This document shows positions 7,210-16,292 of a DNA stretch of 64,000 nucleotides, one piece after another (the first letter of the stretch is position 1; every line of letters begins with the position of its first letter). The stretch spans positions 62,001 to 126,000 of the forward strand of contig JAIVFU010000009.1 in the NCBI GenBank assembly GCA_020829485.1. Reading direction: 5' to 3'. The notes below the pieces were generated by a model. It was given only the letters and a program-made list of their open reading frames with translations, ran no database searches and was not told the origin of the DNA. This DNA comes from Nostoc sp. CHAB 5834. GTDB lineage: Bacteria > Cyanobacteriota > Cyanobacteriia > Cyanobacteriales > Nostocaceae. Both the position numbers and the translations under genes were made by a program.

Positions 7210-7965
7210 ATGCCTGATGAGCATCGCTTGGAGGAACAACTTCTATCCCAGGAAGCTGAAAGAAGAATATCTGAAAAGCTAGATGAAGCAGAAAAAATAG
7301 AAATAGATGTACAAACCGATCTTTTGAAAATAGTTCAGGGACAGGCGGATGGAGTTTCAGTTGCAGGAAAAGGATTAGTAATCCAAGAAGGTATTCGCGT
7401 AGAAGAAATAAAACTGCAAACGGAAAGTATTAGCATCAATCCCTTAAGCGCTCTTTTCGGTCAAATAGAACTCAATGAGCCAGTAAATGCCATTGCTCGG
7501 ATTATACTTACAGAAGTAGATATAAACCGCGCCTTAGCATCAGACTTTGTTCGCAGCAAGATACAAGATTTTGATTTGGATGTAGATGGCAGAACTGTGA
7601 GTTTTGAGGCACAAAAAATTGAAATATTTTTACCTGGTGATGGGAAAATAGAATGTAGGGGAAAAGTACTGTTAAAGGAAAAGGGAAATACTCGCCCTTT
7701 CGGTTGCACTGCGATCGTCCGCCCACCCACTCATTCACAACCCGCGATGCTGGAGAGTTTTAACTGCACTGAGGGAGGGGGAATTTCCATAGAAGTAGCT
7801 ACAGCTTTAATGCACAAAGCCAAAGAATTTTTGAATGTACCATATTTTAAATGGGAAGATATGGTATTTAATATTAAAGATATAAAATTAGAAACTGGTA
7901 GTTTAGTGCTTCTAGTAGAAACTCAAATGAGGCAAATACCATCATCAGAAATATTATCTCTTTAG
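7210..7965 (+). CDS. DUF2993 family protein (LmeA-like lipid-binding fold)
   Basis: A 251-residue protein. After an acidic N-terminus comes the DUF2993 pattern: LLKIVQGQADGVSVAGKGLVIQEGIRVEEIKLQT, then SINPLSALFGQIELNEPVNAIARIILTEVDINRALASDFV, then a beta-rich C-terminal half. Members related to actinobacterial LmeA bind phospholipids, and cyanobacterial ones are uncharacterised. No signal peptide or membrane segment is visible, so a cytoplasmic or peripheral membrane location is likely. ATG at 7210. The next gene, crtO, is on the same strand after 104 bases, so co-transcription is possible. Confidence 0.8.
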   Translation: MPDEHRLEEQLLSQEAERRISEKLDEAEKIEIDVQTDLLKIVQGQADGVSVAGKGLVIQEGIRVEEIKLQTESISINPLSALFGQIELNEPVNAIARIILTEVDINRALASDFVRSKIQDFDLDVDGRTVSFEAQKIEIFLPGDGKIECRGKVLLKEKGNTRPFGCTAIVRPPTHSQPAMLESFNCTEGGGISIEVATALMHKAKEFLNVPYFKWEDMVFNIKDIKLETGSLVLLVETQMRQIPSSEILSL

Positions 7966-8069
7966 TAGTATTGGCAGTAGTTAAAGATAATTTTTGCTAC
8001 TGAAGGATGATGTAAAAGTAGTAAAATGTTTCTAATATTTAGAAATCTACTTATTTCTAAATTCCAACC

Positions 8070-9764
8070 ATGCAAGAGTATGATGTTGTACTAATCGGTG
8101 CTGGACACAATGGGTTAGTTTGTGCCGCTTATTTGCTGAAAGCTGGTTATAGCGTCCTGTTACTAGAAAAGCGTTCTGTTCCAGGCGGTGCAGCAACAAC
8201 TGAAGAGTGTTTACCACAAGAGGCTCCTGGATTTAAATTTAACTTGTGTGCTATTGACCATGAATTTATTCACTTGGGGCCAGTTGTTGAAGAATTAGAA
8301 CTAGAAAAATACGGCTTGCATTATTTGGAGTGCGATCCAGTTGTTTTCTGTCCTCATCCTGATGGGAAGTATTTCTTAGCACATAAATCGCTGGAAAAAA
8401 CTTGTGCAGAAATTGCTCGTTATAGTGAACGTGATGCTAAAAAATACGCAGAATTTGTAGATTATTGGCAACGTGCGATCGGTGCAATGGTTCCTATATT
8501 TAATGCACCGCCAAAGTCAATTATAGATATCGTGGGCAACTACGATATCAAAAAATTAAAAGATTTATTTTCGATGATTGGTTCCCCGAATAAAACGCTA
8601 GACTTTATTCGCACCATGTTAACCAGCGCTGAAGATTTACTTAACGAGTGGTTTGATGAGGAATTTCTAAAAGCGCCATTAGCCAGACTCGCAGCAGAAC
8701 TTGGTGCGCCGCCATCACAAAAAACCCTTGCCATTGGTGCAATCATGATGGCAATGCGTCACAACCCTGGAATGGCCAGACCGCGCGGCGGAACTGGCGC
8801 ACTTGTGCAAGCTTTAGTGAAATTAGTCACAAGTAAAGGTGGCGTTATTCTCACAGATCAGCATGTTGAAAAAGTTTTAATTGATGATGGAAAAGCTGTT
8901 GGTGTACGAGTGGCTGGTAACACCGAATATCGGGCTAAATACGGCGTAATTTCTAATATTGATGCCAAGCGGTTATTTTTGCAAATGACTGATAAAAGCG
9001 ATATCGATGGAGCCGATCCTGACTTATGGGAAAGATTAGAACGCCGCATCGTTAACAATAACGAAACTATCCTCAAGATAGACTTAGCTTTAGACGAACC
9101 ACTGCGCTTTCCATACCACGCCCACAAAGACGAATATCTCGTTGGTTCGATCTTGATTGCCGATTCTGTGGCTCATGTAGAACAGGCTCATAGTAAATGC
9201 ACCTTGGGAGAGATTCCTGATGCTGATCCATCAATGTATGTGGTCATGCCTAGCTACTTAGATCCCACATTAGCACCACCAGGTAAACATACCGTATGGA
9301 TTGAGTATTTCGCCCCTTATCAAATTGCTGGTGCAGAAGGCACTGGTTTAAAAGGTACTGGTTGGACAGATGAATTGAAAAACAAAGTTGCAGATAGGGT
9401 AGTTGATAAGTTGGCAGACTATGCACCAAATGTCAAGAATGCAACGATCGCCCGTCGTGTAGAAAGTCCAGCAGAACTAGGAGAAAGATTAGGTGCGTAT
9501 AAAGGGAATTATTACCATATTGACATGACTTTAGATCAGATGGTATTTTTCCGTCCCTTGCCAGAAATAGCGAACTACAAAACGCCAATTGAGAATCTAT
9601 TTTTGACTGGTGCAGGGACTCATCCAGGTGGTTCGATTTCGGGAATGCCGGGACGCAATTGTGCGCGTGTATTTTTGCAAGCAAAGCATCCCATTAGTCA
9701 AACTTTGAAAGATGCCCGCGATTCGATTAAGTCAACTGTCGAGTCGGTGTTTGGCATTAGTTAA
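8070..9764 (+). CDS. crtO: Beta-carotene ketolase CrtO
   Basis: A 564-residue flavoprotein of the phytoene-desaturase family. The N-terminus DVVLIGAGHNGLVCAAYLLKAGYSVLLLEKR is a dinucleotide-binding Rossmann motif, followed by PGGAATTEE. The C-terminus has LFLTGAGTHPGGSISGMPGRN, the FAD-binding motif of carotenoid oxidoreductases. Length and N-terminal sequence match cyanobacterial CrtO, which adds a 4-keto group to beta-carotene to make echinenone. It is unrelated to the smaller CrtW ketolases. CrtO-like proteins and CrtI-type isomerases share the fold, so substrate range is inferred. ATG at 8070, preceded by an AT-rich leader. Confidence 0.85.
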   Translation: MQEYDVVLIGAGHNGLVCAAYLLKAGYSVLLLEKRSVPGGAATTEECLPQEAPGFKFNLCAIDHEFIHLGPVVEELELEKYGLHYLECDPVVFCPHPDGKYFLAHKSLEKTCAEIARYSERDAKKYAEFVDYWQRAIGAMVPIFNAPPKSIIDIVGNYDIKKLKDLFSMIGSPNKTLDFIRTMLTSAEDLLNEWFDEEFLKAPLARLAAELGAPPSQKTLAIGAIMMAMRHNPGMARPRGGTGALVQALVKLVTSKGGVILTDQHVEKVLIDDGKAVGVRVAGNTEYRAKYGVISNIDAKRLFLQMTDKSDIDGADPDLWERLERRIVNNNETILKIDLALDEPLRFPYHAHKDEYLVGSILIADSVAHVEQAHSKCTLGEIPDADPSMYVVMPSYLDPTLAPPGKHTVWIEYFAPYQIAGAEGTGLKGTGWTDELKNKVADRVVDKLADYAPNVKNATIARRVESPAELGERLGAYKGNYYHIDMTLDQMVFFRPLPEIANYKTPIENLFLTGAGTHPGGSISGMPGRNCARVFLQAKHPISQTLKDARDSIKSTVESVFGIS

Positions 9765-9784
9765 GCGTTAGACATAGGAGAATC

Positions 9785-9812
9785 TAGAGACGTAGCAATG
9801 CTACGTTTCTAC
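9785..9812. repeat. GAGACG/CGTCTC-type palindrome downstream of crtO
   Basis: TAGAGACGTAGCA and its complement (one mismatch) are separated by a few bases, giving a hairpin of about 13 bp. It belongs to the same palindrome family as those at 10266, 27581, 38306, 40905 and 58841. Just after crtO it could help end transcription, but there is no T-run. Confidence 0.7.
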
Positions 9813-10129
9813 AAAGGTTCTAGATAAGGCATATTTAATTTCACTCCTATGTCTGTTGTACAGATAAAATATATTATCACCAAAGCTCGACTTTATCCAA
9901 AATTAAGAGCTTGGTTCTCTTGATACGGCAAAAATCCTAGCTTTTTGGCAAAAGGTTTTTCGATGTCACTGAGTCTCGGTGAAATCGAAAAAGTCAAACT
10001 ACCACCCCACAAAGGTTTCAGTGTCAGCTTGAGTGTTGCCAAAAAATGGATAAAGTCGAGCAAAGGATACATCTGTTTTTGACTTTTGCAAAAACAGATA
10101 TATGCCTTCAGGCGATATTTACTACAATT

Positions 10130-10545
10130 CAGGGCTATTTCATTCTCATCTAGCCCGCCTCAGAATGAATTCTGAGGCTAATAGCACAAGTCGTCTAAAG
10201 ACGACTAATGAATCGGCGTTGCTGATTGCGATATGAAAACGATTGTGCGTTACGGTGAAAATCCTTGTAGAGACGTAAAATTTTACGTCTCTACATCCAA
10301 ATTCAAACATTTTATTCAGCCTGACACAACAGGCAGGTTTCTACCTACCTTGGGAAACAAGGATTCTTTCTCTACGAGACGCTACCGCGAACGCGCCACT
10401 TGCGGGCGTTCGCGTAGCGGGACGCAGTACGGTTTTAAACATAAAGCTTTTTTCATAAAGGCTTTTAGTCGTCTAAAGACGACTTATGCTAAAAGCCTGT
10501 GAACTTTAGTTCTGGGCGGTTTATGTCTAGAAGGAAATAGCCCTG
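10130..10545. mobile_element. Non-autonomous element with CAGGGCTATTT ends and a 9-bp target duplication (long copy)
   Basis: The ends CAGGGCTATTT and AAATAGCCCTG are inverted repeats, directly flanked by ACTACAATT at 10121-10129 and 10546-10554. Inside are several hairpins: CCTCAGAAT/ATTCTGAGG (about 10157), AGTCGTCT/AGACGACT near both ends, and a 30-bp perfect palindrome at 10266-10295. An ORF-less centre carries the common GCGTTCGCG-type repeat. No transposase is encoded. A 172-bp relative in reverse orientation is at 45498-45669. Confidence 0.8.
10266..10295. repeat. Perfect 30-bp palindrome of the GAGACG/CGTCTC family
   Basis: TGTAGAGACGTAAAA is followed immediately by its exact reverse complement. 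It lies inside the element at 10130-10545, so this palindrome either inserted into that element or moved with it. Confidence 0.85.
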
Positions 10546-10598
10546 ACTACAATTACTATAGGAATCCTATTTGATTTTTGAAATTATCTATGTGGGCG

Positions 10599-10637
10599 GG
10601 GAGTAGGGAGTAGGGAGTAGGGAGTAGGGAGTAGGGA
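10599..10637. repeat. Heptamer tandem repeat (GGGAGTA)n
   Basis: Five to six copies of GGGAGTA run head to tail, a short tandemly repeated repetitive sequence of the kind common in heterocystous cyanobacteria. Between this array and the ATG at 10957 the DNA is AT-rich with no gene. The promoter of the TPR lipoprotein gene should lie there. Confidence 0.9.
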
Positions 10638-10956
10638 ATTAGGCTTTTCGATCTGTACGGAGCTTTTTCAGAAATCAAATATTAGTCCTATAGCTGAGGA
10701 TGCTGCTATTCCCTACATCTATAGCTACTCTAGCTAGGGAGTGAACGGTGCTACTAGTGTAAAAGTGGCATCGTTTGCTTTATGTGTATTTAATATGATA
10801 ATGTAATATCCGCTTGATTTTTACGGAAATCTATGCGTCATCAGCAAAGTTATTTGTCAAAATATAAGTAAATGAATGGGTAAAAATAGTGTATTTTGAT
10901 AATACTCAAAAAACGAACAAATTTTAACATCATCTTATAAATTTTGTAGGTACAGC

Positions 10957-11700
10957 ATGGTTTTTCGGCGCTGCTTGGTTGCATCTAACTTAATAATTTT
11001 CTTTGCGTTTGGCTGTAGTGGTGGGGCAAACTCATCAACAGAAAATACTGCAAAAGTTGTGCAAGAAAATAATGTAACCCAGCTTTTCATAGAAGCGAAG
11101 GCTACCCAGAAAGCAGAAGATTTATTTCATCAAGGTAATAATTTATTAGATGGACAACGTTACGAAGATGCAATAAAAGCTTATGATAAAGTGATCGCCA
11201 TCAAAGTTGAGAGTCCTGAAGCTTGGATTAACCGTGGCATTGGCTTAACATCGCTGCAACGCTACAAAGAGGCTCTCGCATCCTACGACACTGCGATCGC
11301 TATCCAACCCAACAAAGATGAAGCCTGGTATAATCGTGGTATAGCTTTAACATCGTTGCAACGCTACAAAGACGCGATCGCATCTTACGACAAAGCGATC
11401 GCCATCCAACCCGACAAATACGAAGCCTTAATTAACCGAGGCATAGCTCTGACAAAGCTGCACCGTTACAAGGATGCGATCGCATCTTATGATAAAGCGA
11501 TCGCCATCAAGCAAGATTTGCACCAAGCATATTACAATAAAGCTTGCTCTTATGCTTTACAAAGCAATCTGGAATTAGCAATTAAGAACCTAGACAAAGC
11601 AATCAAGCTTGTTCCTGATAAATACAAGAAATTAGCAAAAACTGACCCAGACTTTAGCAAAGTGCGTAGTCAAAAGCAGTTTCAGGAATTGCTGCAATAG
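10957..11700 (+). CDS. TPR-repeat lipoprotein
   Basis: A 247-residue protein. The N-terminus is basic, then hydrophobic (ASNLIIFFAFGC), ending in a lipobox with Cys20 as the lipidation site. A Ser/Thr/Asn-rich linker leads to about four 34-residue tetratricopeptide repeats from residue 48 on. Their register is clear: AEDLFHQGNNLLDGQRYEDAIKAYDKVIAI, then NRGIGLTSLQRYKEALASYDTAIAIQPN, and two more. The short C-terminal part (YYNKACSYALQSNLELAIKNLDKAIKL) is a further degenerate repeat. The repeats are nearly identical at DNA level, with HIP1 sites at the same place in each, pointing to recent internal duplication. Likely a membrane-anchored scaffold; partner unknown. Confidence 0.85.
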   Translation: MVFRRCLVASNLIIFFAFGCSGGANSSTENTAKVVQENNVTQLFIEAKATQKAEDLFHQGNNLLDGQRYEDAIKAYDKVIAIKVESPEAWINRGIGLTSLQRYKEALASYDTAIAIQPNKDEAWYNRGIALTSLQRYKDAIASYDKAIAIQPDKYEALINRGIALTKLHRYKDAIASYDKAIAIKQDLHQAYYNKACSYALQSNLELAIKNLDKAIKLVPDKYKKLAKTDPDFSKVRSQKQFQELLQ

Positions 11701-11762
11701 TCTGTTGTAACCACCGCTCAGTGTAGAATATAAGCCAATACAGTTCACATAAGACCAAAACA

Positions 11763-11892
11763 CTTGTAGAGACGGCGATTTATCGCGTCTTGTAGAAACG
11801 GCGATTTATCGCGTCTTGTAGAAACGGCGATTTATCGCGTCTTGTAGAAACGGCGATTTATCGCGTCTTGTAGAAACGGCGATTTATCGCGT
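11763..11892. repeat. Tandem array, 26-bp unit, five copies
   Basis: Five copies of CTTGTAGAAACGGCGATTTA plus TCGCGT follow one another almost without variation (the first has GAGACGG). Each unit is an imperfect palindrome of the GAGACG/CGTCTC type seen elsewhere in the window, so the array looks like one member of that family amplified in tandem. Confidence 0.9.
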
Positions 11893-11966
11893 CTATAAAA
11901 CCCAAGCGTATTAGAATATAAGCCTGGTGTAGAAAAGTATTTTTCTTGAACGGTTTCTGATTAGAC

Positions 11967-12842
11967 ATGAAAAAATTGTTAATCACCGGAGCAAGTGGTT
12001 TTTTAGGATGGCATCTTTGCCAGCTTGCAAAACAAGAATGGGAAATTTATGGCACTTATTTATCCCATCCTTTAGAGATTCCTGGCATCAAAATGTTAAA
12101 AGCAAACTTAACAAATTTTCAGGAATTAAAAAGTATCTTTAATAATGTCAAACCAGAAGCAGTTATTCATACTGCTGCACATTCGCAACCAAATTTTTGT
12201 CAAACCAACCCCAAAGAATCACACGCAATTAATGTTATCGCATCCTGCAATATTGCCGCACTTTGCGCGGATAATTCTATTCCTTGTGCTTTTACTTCCA
12301 CCGACTTAGTTTTTGATGGCTTAAATGCTCCCTATCAAGAAACAGATGCCGTGTGTCCTGTCAATCTTTACGGTGAGCAGAAAGCGATCGCAGAAGCAGA
12401 TATGCTAGAAAGGTATCCCATGACCGCAGTGTGTCGGATGCCGTTGATGTTTGGTGCAGCAACACCCACAGCTAAAAGCTTTATTCAGCCATTTATTCAG
12501 ACTTTACAAGCCGAAGAAGAACTAAATTTATTTATAGATGAATTTCGCACCCCAGTAAGTGGAACAACTGCTGCTAAAGGACTTTTATTAGCATTAGAAA
12601 AAGTTAACGGCATCATTCACTTAGGTGGCAAAGAGCGGATTTCGCGTTATGATTTTGGACAGATATTAGTTGAAGTATTTCAACTTCCTAGCACTGGTCT
12701 TAAATCCTGCCGACAACAAGATGTGAAAATGGCAGCACCTAGACCAGCAGATGTTTCTTTAGATAGTTCCAAAGCATTTGCATTAGGGTATCAGCCTTTA
12801 TCTGTAAGGGAAGAATTGCAGGAATTAATCAATAGTCAATAA
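11967..12842 (+). CDS. RmlD-like NAD(P)-dependent sugar reductase/epimerase (extended SDR)
   Basis: A 291-residue extended short-chain dehydrogenase. It has the nucleotide-binding motif TGASGFLG (7-14), AVIHTAAHSQPNFCQTNP, the catalytic STDLVFDG segment and YGEQK (Tyr135, Lys139). The closest pattern is RmlD (dTDP-4-dehydrorhamnose reductase) and MAT2B-like proteins, seen in AHSQPNFCQ and FTSTDLVFDG. It is not next to rmlA, rmlB or rmlC, so the rhamnose pathway is only a guess. ATG at 11967. It converges on the gcvP terminator. Confidence 0.75.
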   Translation: MKKLLITGASGFLGWHLCQLAKQEWEIYGTYLSHPLEIPGIKMLKANLTNFQELKSIFNNVKPEAVIHTAAHSQPNFCQTNPKESHAINVIASCNIAALCADNSIPCAFTSTDLVFDGLNAPYQETDAVCPVNLYGEQKAIAEADMLERYPMTAVCRMPLMFGAATPTAKSFIQPFIQTLQAEEELNLFIDEFRTPVSGTTAAKGLLLALEKVNGIIHLGGKERISRYDFGQILVEVFQLPSTGLKSCRQQDVKMAAPRPADVSLDSSKAFALGYQPLSVREELQELINSQ

Positions 12843-12919
12843 TTAGATTGTATTTGTTGTGTACCTAACCAGTGACAGAAGCTGGAATGATAGAGACTAT
12901 AATGGATTTCTCCGTCAAT

Positions 12920-12996
12920 GACCTCTCTCCTAAAAGGAGAGAGGCTTTGAATCTTACTCCCCTTCCCTTGTAGGGAAGGGGCTGGGGGTTAGGTCT
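12920..12996. repeat. Two-hairpin intergenic repeat, copy 1
   Basis: A 77-bp unit made of two adjacent stem-loops: CCTCTCTCC/GGAGAGAGG and CCCCTTCCCT/AGGGAAGGGG. An opposite-orientation copy lies at 61255-61331. It sits between the RmlD-like gene and gcvP, which converge here. Confidence 0.85.
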
Positions 12997-13070
12997 GTAT
13001 TCCACTCAACCGAAAAGTGGTATATAAATATTTTTATCTCACGTAGAGACGCAGAAAGAGAGTTTATTCT

Positions 13071-13112
13071 AAAAAAAATCCCCCCAACTTTCTGTAAACG
13101 AGAGTTGGGGGG
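13071..13112 (-). terminator. Rho-independent terminator of gcvP
   Basis: On the minus strand a 10-bp G/C-rich stem (CCCCCCAACT pairing with AGTTGGGGGG at 13080-13089 and 13103-13112) is followed by a T followed by T8 (13071-13078 read as A on the plus strand). It lies 28 bases past the gcvP stop codon. Confidence 0.9.
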
Positions 13113-13139
13113 AGCAAGCTTTAACTAAACTGTATGGTT

Positions 13140-16106
13140 TTATGAAGAATAAGCATCCATTGGCAAACAAGAGCAAACAAAATTCCTATCGCCAAAGGCT
13201 GCATCAATGCGCCCGACAGCCGGCCAGAATTTATATTCACGAGTCCAAGGCGCAGGATAAGCAGCTTGTTCACGAGAATAAGGATGATGCCATTCTCCGG
13301 TAATGAGACTTTCGGCAGTGTGGGGTGCGTTCTTCAAAACATTATCTTGGATATCTACCTTGCCAACTTCTATTTGAGCAATTTCTTGGCGAATAGAAAT
13401 CAACGCATTACAGAAACGATCCAACTCTTGCTTAGATTCACTTTCTGTAGGTTCCACCATGATTGTACCCCCTACAGGCCAGGAGACAGTCGGTGCATGG
13501 AAACCATAATCTATCAGACGCTTGGCGACATCATCAATTTCGATCGCAGCTGATTTTTTGAGCGATCGCAAATCTAAAATACATTCATGGGCAACTAGAC
13601 CATTTTTCCCCTGATACAAAACGGGATAGTATGATTCCAGTCTCTTAGCGATGTAGTTAGCATTGAGAATCGCCACCTTAGTTGCTTGGGTTAAACCATC
13701 TGCACCCATCATGGCGATGTACATCCAAGAAATCACTAAGATGCTAGCACTACCCCAAGGCGCAGCCGCGACAGCACCAATATGTTGGGTACTGGGGATT
13801 GGGGATTGGGGATTGAGAATTTCTTCCTTCCTAGTCCCCAGTCCCCAGTCCCCAGTCCTCACAACAGTATGTCCAGGCAAAAATGGCACAAGATGAGATG
13901 CAACACCAATGGGCCCCATACCAGGGCCACCGCCACCATGAGGAATACAGAAGGTTTTATGCAAGTTTAAATGGCAGACATCTGCGCCAATATCTCCAGG
14001 ACGGCAAATCCCTACTTGGGCATTCATATTTGCCCCATCCATGTAAACTTGTCCACCGTGACTATGGACAACAGCGCAGATTTCCTGAATTGGCTCCTCA
14101 AAAACACCGTGAGTTGAGGGATATGTCACCATTAAGGCGGCTAGTTCATTGCTGTGTTTTTCTGCCTTAGTCTTAAGGTCATCAACGTCAATATTACCTT
14201 GTGAGTCACAAGCAACTGCTACCACTTTCATCCCGCACATCACTGCACTGGCTGGATTTGTCCCATGTGCCGAAGTGGGAATCAAACAGACATTGCGGTT
14301 TTTTTGTCCACGGCTTTCGTGATATTGACGAATTACTAAAAGTCCAGCGTATTCGCCCTGAGAACCAGCATTTGGTTGCAGAGAAATTCCGGCAAAACCA
14401 GTAATTTCAGCTAACCATGCTTCAAGTTGCTTAAACAGGATTTGATAACCTTGCGTTTGCGATGCCGGAGCAAACGGATGAATCTTGCCAAATTCCTCCC
14501 AACTTACCGGAATCATTTCAGCAGTTGCATTCAACTTCATTGTGCAAGAACCCAAAGGAATCATCGATGTCGTTAGCGACAAGTCCTTGCTTTCTAGCTT
14601 GTGCAGATAGCGCAATAACTCAGTTTCTGAGTGATAGCGGTTAAATACAGGATGGGTGAGGTATGGACTGGTACGGGAGAGAGAGAGATGGGGAAGAGAG
14701 GCAGAAGTTAGTTCTTCTAAAGTAAAAGGTAAATCATCTGTACCAGCGAAAATCTGCCAGAGGTCAATTAAATCTTCTGGTTTAGTGGTTTCATCCAGCG
14801 ATATACCAACAGCAGTTGCATCAAAAACCCGCAGGTTAATTTGAAGTTGTTCAGCAGCTGTCAGAATATTTTTTAAATTGTGTGTTCCCAGTTCTACTCG
14901 CAGCGTATCAAAGAAAGATTCGGAAACAACGCTATAACCCAAACGTTTCAGTCCTTGTGCCAACAACACCGTCAAGGAGTGGATGTTTTCAGCAATTTGC
15001 TTCAGTCCAGCAGGGCCATGATAGACGGCGTACATACTCGCCATTACCGCAAGTAGCACCTGTGCAGTACAAATATTACTAGTAGCTTTTTCGCGGCGGA
15101 TGTGCTGTTCGCGGGTTTGCAAGGCGAGACGTAATGCAGGCTTACCTTGAGCATCTTTTGATACTCCCACAATTCGCCCTGGAACCAGCCGCTTATACTC
15201 TTCCTTCGTAGCAAAGTATGCCGCGTGAGGCCCTCCAAACCCCAACGGAATACCAAAGCGCTGGGTGCTACCCACAGCAATATCAGCGCCAAATTCCCCT
15301 GGAGGGGTCAGCAAAGTTAAACTTAAAGGATCTGCTGCTACCGTCACCAATGCACCCTTAGCATGGGCTTTTTCTATAAAAGCGCGGTAGTCGTAAATAG
15401 TGCCATCACTTGCAGGGTATTGCAGAACAGCCCCAAAAATAGGTTGATCAAAATCAAATGTTTGATGATCGCCGACAATGATCTTAATCCCTAATGGTTG
15501 AGCGCGTGTTTGCAACACATCGATAGTTTGGGGATGGCAATCACGAGAGACGAAATAAGCATTTGCTTGATTTTTACAAACCCCATAGCTTAGGCTCATC
15601 GCTTCAGCGGCGGCTGTGGCTTCATCAAGTAACGACGCATTGGCGATTTCCAAACCTGTGAGTTCGATAATCAGGGTTTGAAAATTCAGCAGCGCTTCCA
15701 ATCGCCCTTGGGCAATTTCTGGCTGATAAGGAGTGTAGGCAGTATACCAACCGGGATTTTCTAGGATGTTGCGCCCAATCACAGGCGGGGTAATACTGTC
15801 GTAATATCCCATACCAATGTATGAGCGAAAAACCTGATTTTTGGCAGCAACTTTTTTTAAGGATGTCAGTGCTGCATACTCACTTTCTGCTTCTGGTAAC
15901 TTTAGCGGTTGCTTCAGCCGAATTGCCTGTGGGACTGTTTGGTTGATTAGGGCATCCAGGCTGGTAAACCCCAAAACCTGAAGCATAAGCTGGATATCGT
16001 CGGAGTTAGGGCCAATGTGTCTTGGTACAAAACTACTTAACTTTTGACTTTTTTCGTCCAGCACTTGCTGCTCATTAGACTTGAGAATAGGGGCGTTTAA
16101 TACCAC
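13140..16106 (-). CDS. gcvP: Glycine dehydrogenase (decarboxylating), P-protein
   Basis: A 988-residue fused P-protein of the glycine cleavage system. It decarboxylates glycine on pyridoxal phosphate and passes the aminomethyl group to the lipoyl arm of GcvH. The N-terminal half contains [13 protein letters not shown] and [14 protein letters not shown]. The C-terminal half has GSCTMKLNA and [21 protein letters not shown], with Lys717 as the PLP lysine. The start is a GTG at 16106 with GGAGAG eight bases upstream. Third gene of gcvT-gcvH-gcvP, with a strong terminator behind it. Odd point: residues about 748-774 ([21 protein letters not shown]) are encoded by repeat-like DNA inserted in frame in a surface loop before [12 protein letters not shown]. 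Confidence 0.95.
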   Translation of the reverse strand: MVLNAPILKSNEQQVLDEKSQKLSSFVPRHIGPNSDDIQLMLQVLGFTSLDALINQTVPQAIRLKQPLKLPEAESEYAALTSLKKVAAKNQVFRSYIGMGYYDSITPPVIGRNILENPGWYTAYTPYQPEIAQGRLEALLNFQTLIIELTGLEIANASLLDEATAAAEAMSLSYGVCKNQANAYFVSRDCHPQTIDVLQTRAQPLGIKIIVGDHQTFDFDQPIFGAVLQYPASDGTIYDYRAFIEKAHAKGALVTVAADPLSLTLLTPPGEFGADIAVGSTQRFGIPLGFGGPHAAYFATKEEYKRLVPGRIVGVSKDAQGKPALRLALQTREQHIRREKATSNICTAQVLLAVMASMYAVYHGPAGLKQIAENIHSLTVLLAQGLKRLGYSVVSESFFDTLRVELGTHNLKNILTAAEQLQINLRVFDATAVGISLDETTKPEDLIDLWQIFAGTDDLPFTLEELTSASLPHLSLSRTSPYLTHPVFNRYHSETELLRYLHKLESKDLSLTTSMIPLGSCTMKLNATAEMIPVSWEEFGKIHPFAPASQTQGYQILFKQLEAWLAEITGFAGISLQPNAGSQGEYAGLLVIRQYHESRGQKNRNVCLIPTSAHGTNPASAVMCGMKVVAVACDSQGNIDVDDLKTKAEKHSNELAALMVTYPSTHGVFEEPIQEICAVVHSHGGQVYMDGANMNAQVGICRPGDIGADVCHLNLHKTFCIPHGGGGPGMGPIGVASHLVPFLPGHTVVRTGDWGLGTRKEEILNPQSPIPSTQHIGAVAAAPWGSASILVISWMYIAMMGADGLTQATKVAILNANYIAKRLESYYPVLYQGKNGLVAHECILDLRSLKKSAAIEIDDVAKRLIDYGFHAPTVSWPVGGTIMVEPTESESKQELDRFCNALISIRQEIAQIEVGKVDIQDNVLKNAPHTAESLITGEWHHPYSREQAAYPAPWTREYKFWPAVGRIDAAFGDRNFVCSCLPMDAYSS
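13786..13862. repeat. Repeat insertion inside gcvP
   Basis: ACTGGGGATTGGGGATTGGG on the left and copies of CCCCAGT on the right form an inverted, low-complexity heptamer-type repeat inside the coding region. It keeps the reading frame and adds roughly 15-25 residues compared with what I expect of cyanobacterial GcvP. Confidence 0.8.
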
Positions 16107-16225
16107 AAATTACTCTCCAGATGGTACTATTTCATATTTTGCAATAAATACTCATGAGAAGTGGGTGTAACTTTTCAGTTCATCTAAATTTCATGAATTA
16201 TCTTCGGGTGGAGATAAGGGGAATC

Positions 16226-16256
16226 GGAGATAAGGGAGATAAGGGAGATAAGGGAG
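16226..16256. repeat. Nonamer tandem repeat (GGAGATAAG)n between gcvP and gcvH
   Basis: About three and a half copies of GGAGATAAG lie in the 186-bp spacer between gcvH and gcvP. The rest of this spacer is pyrimidine-rich on the plus strand and shows nothing else. Confidence 0.85.
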
Positions 16257-16292
16257 AAAATTTTACCTCATCCTCCTCATCCCCCCCATTCC

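Noticed and set aside
10233..10502. An 89-codon frame inside the long CAGGGCTATTT element, considered as a transposase remnant
   Set aside because: The frame runs through palindromes and common repeats and has no transposase-like residues.
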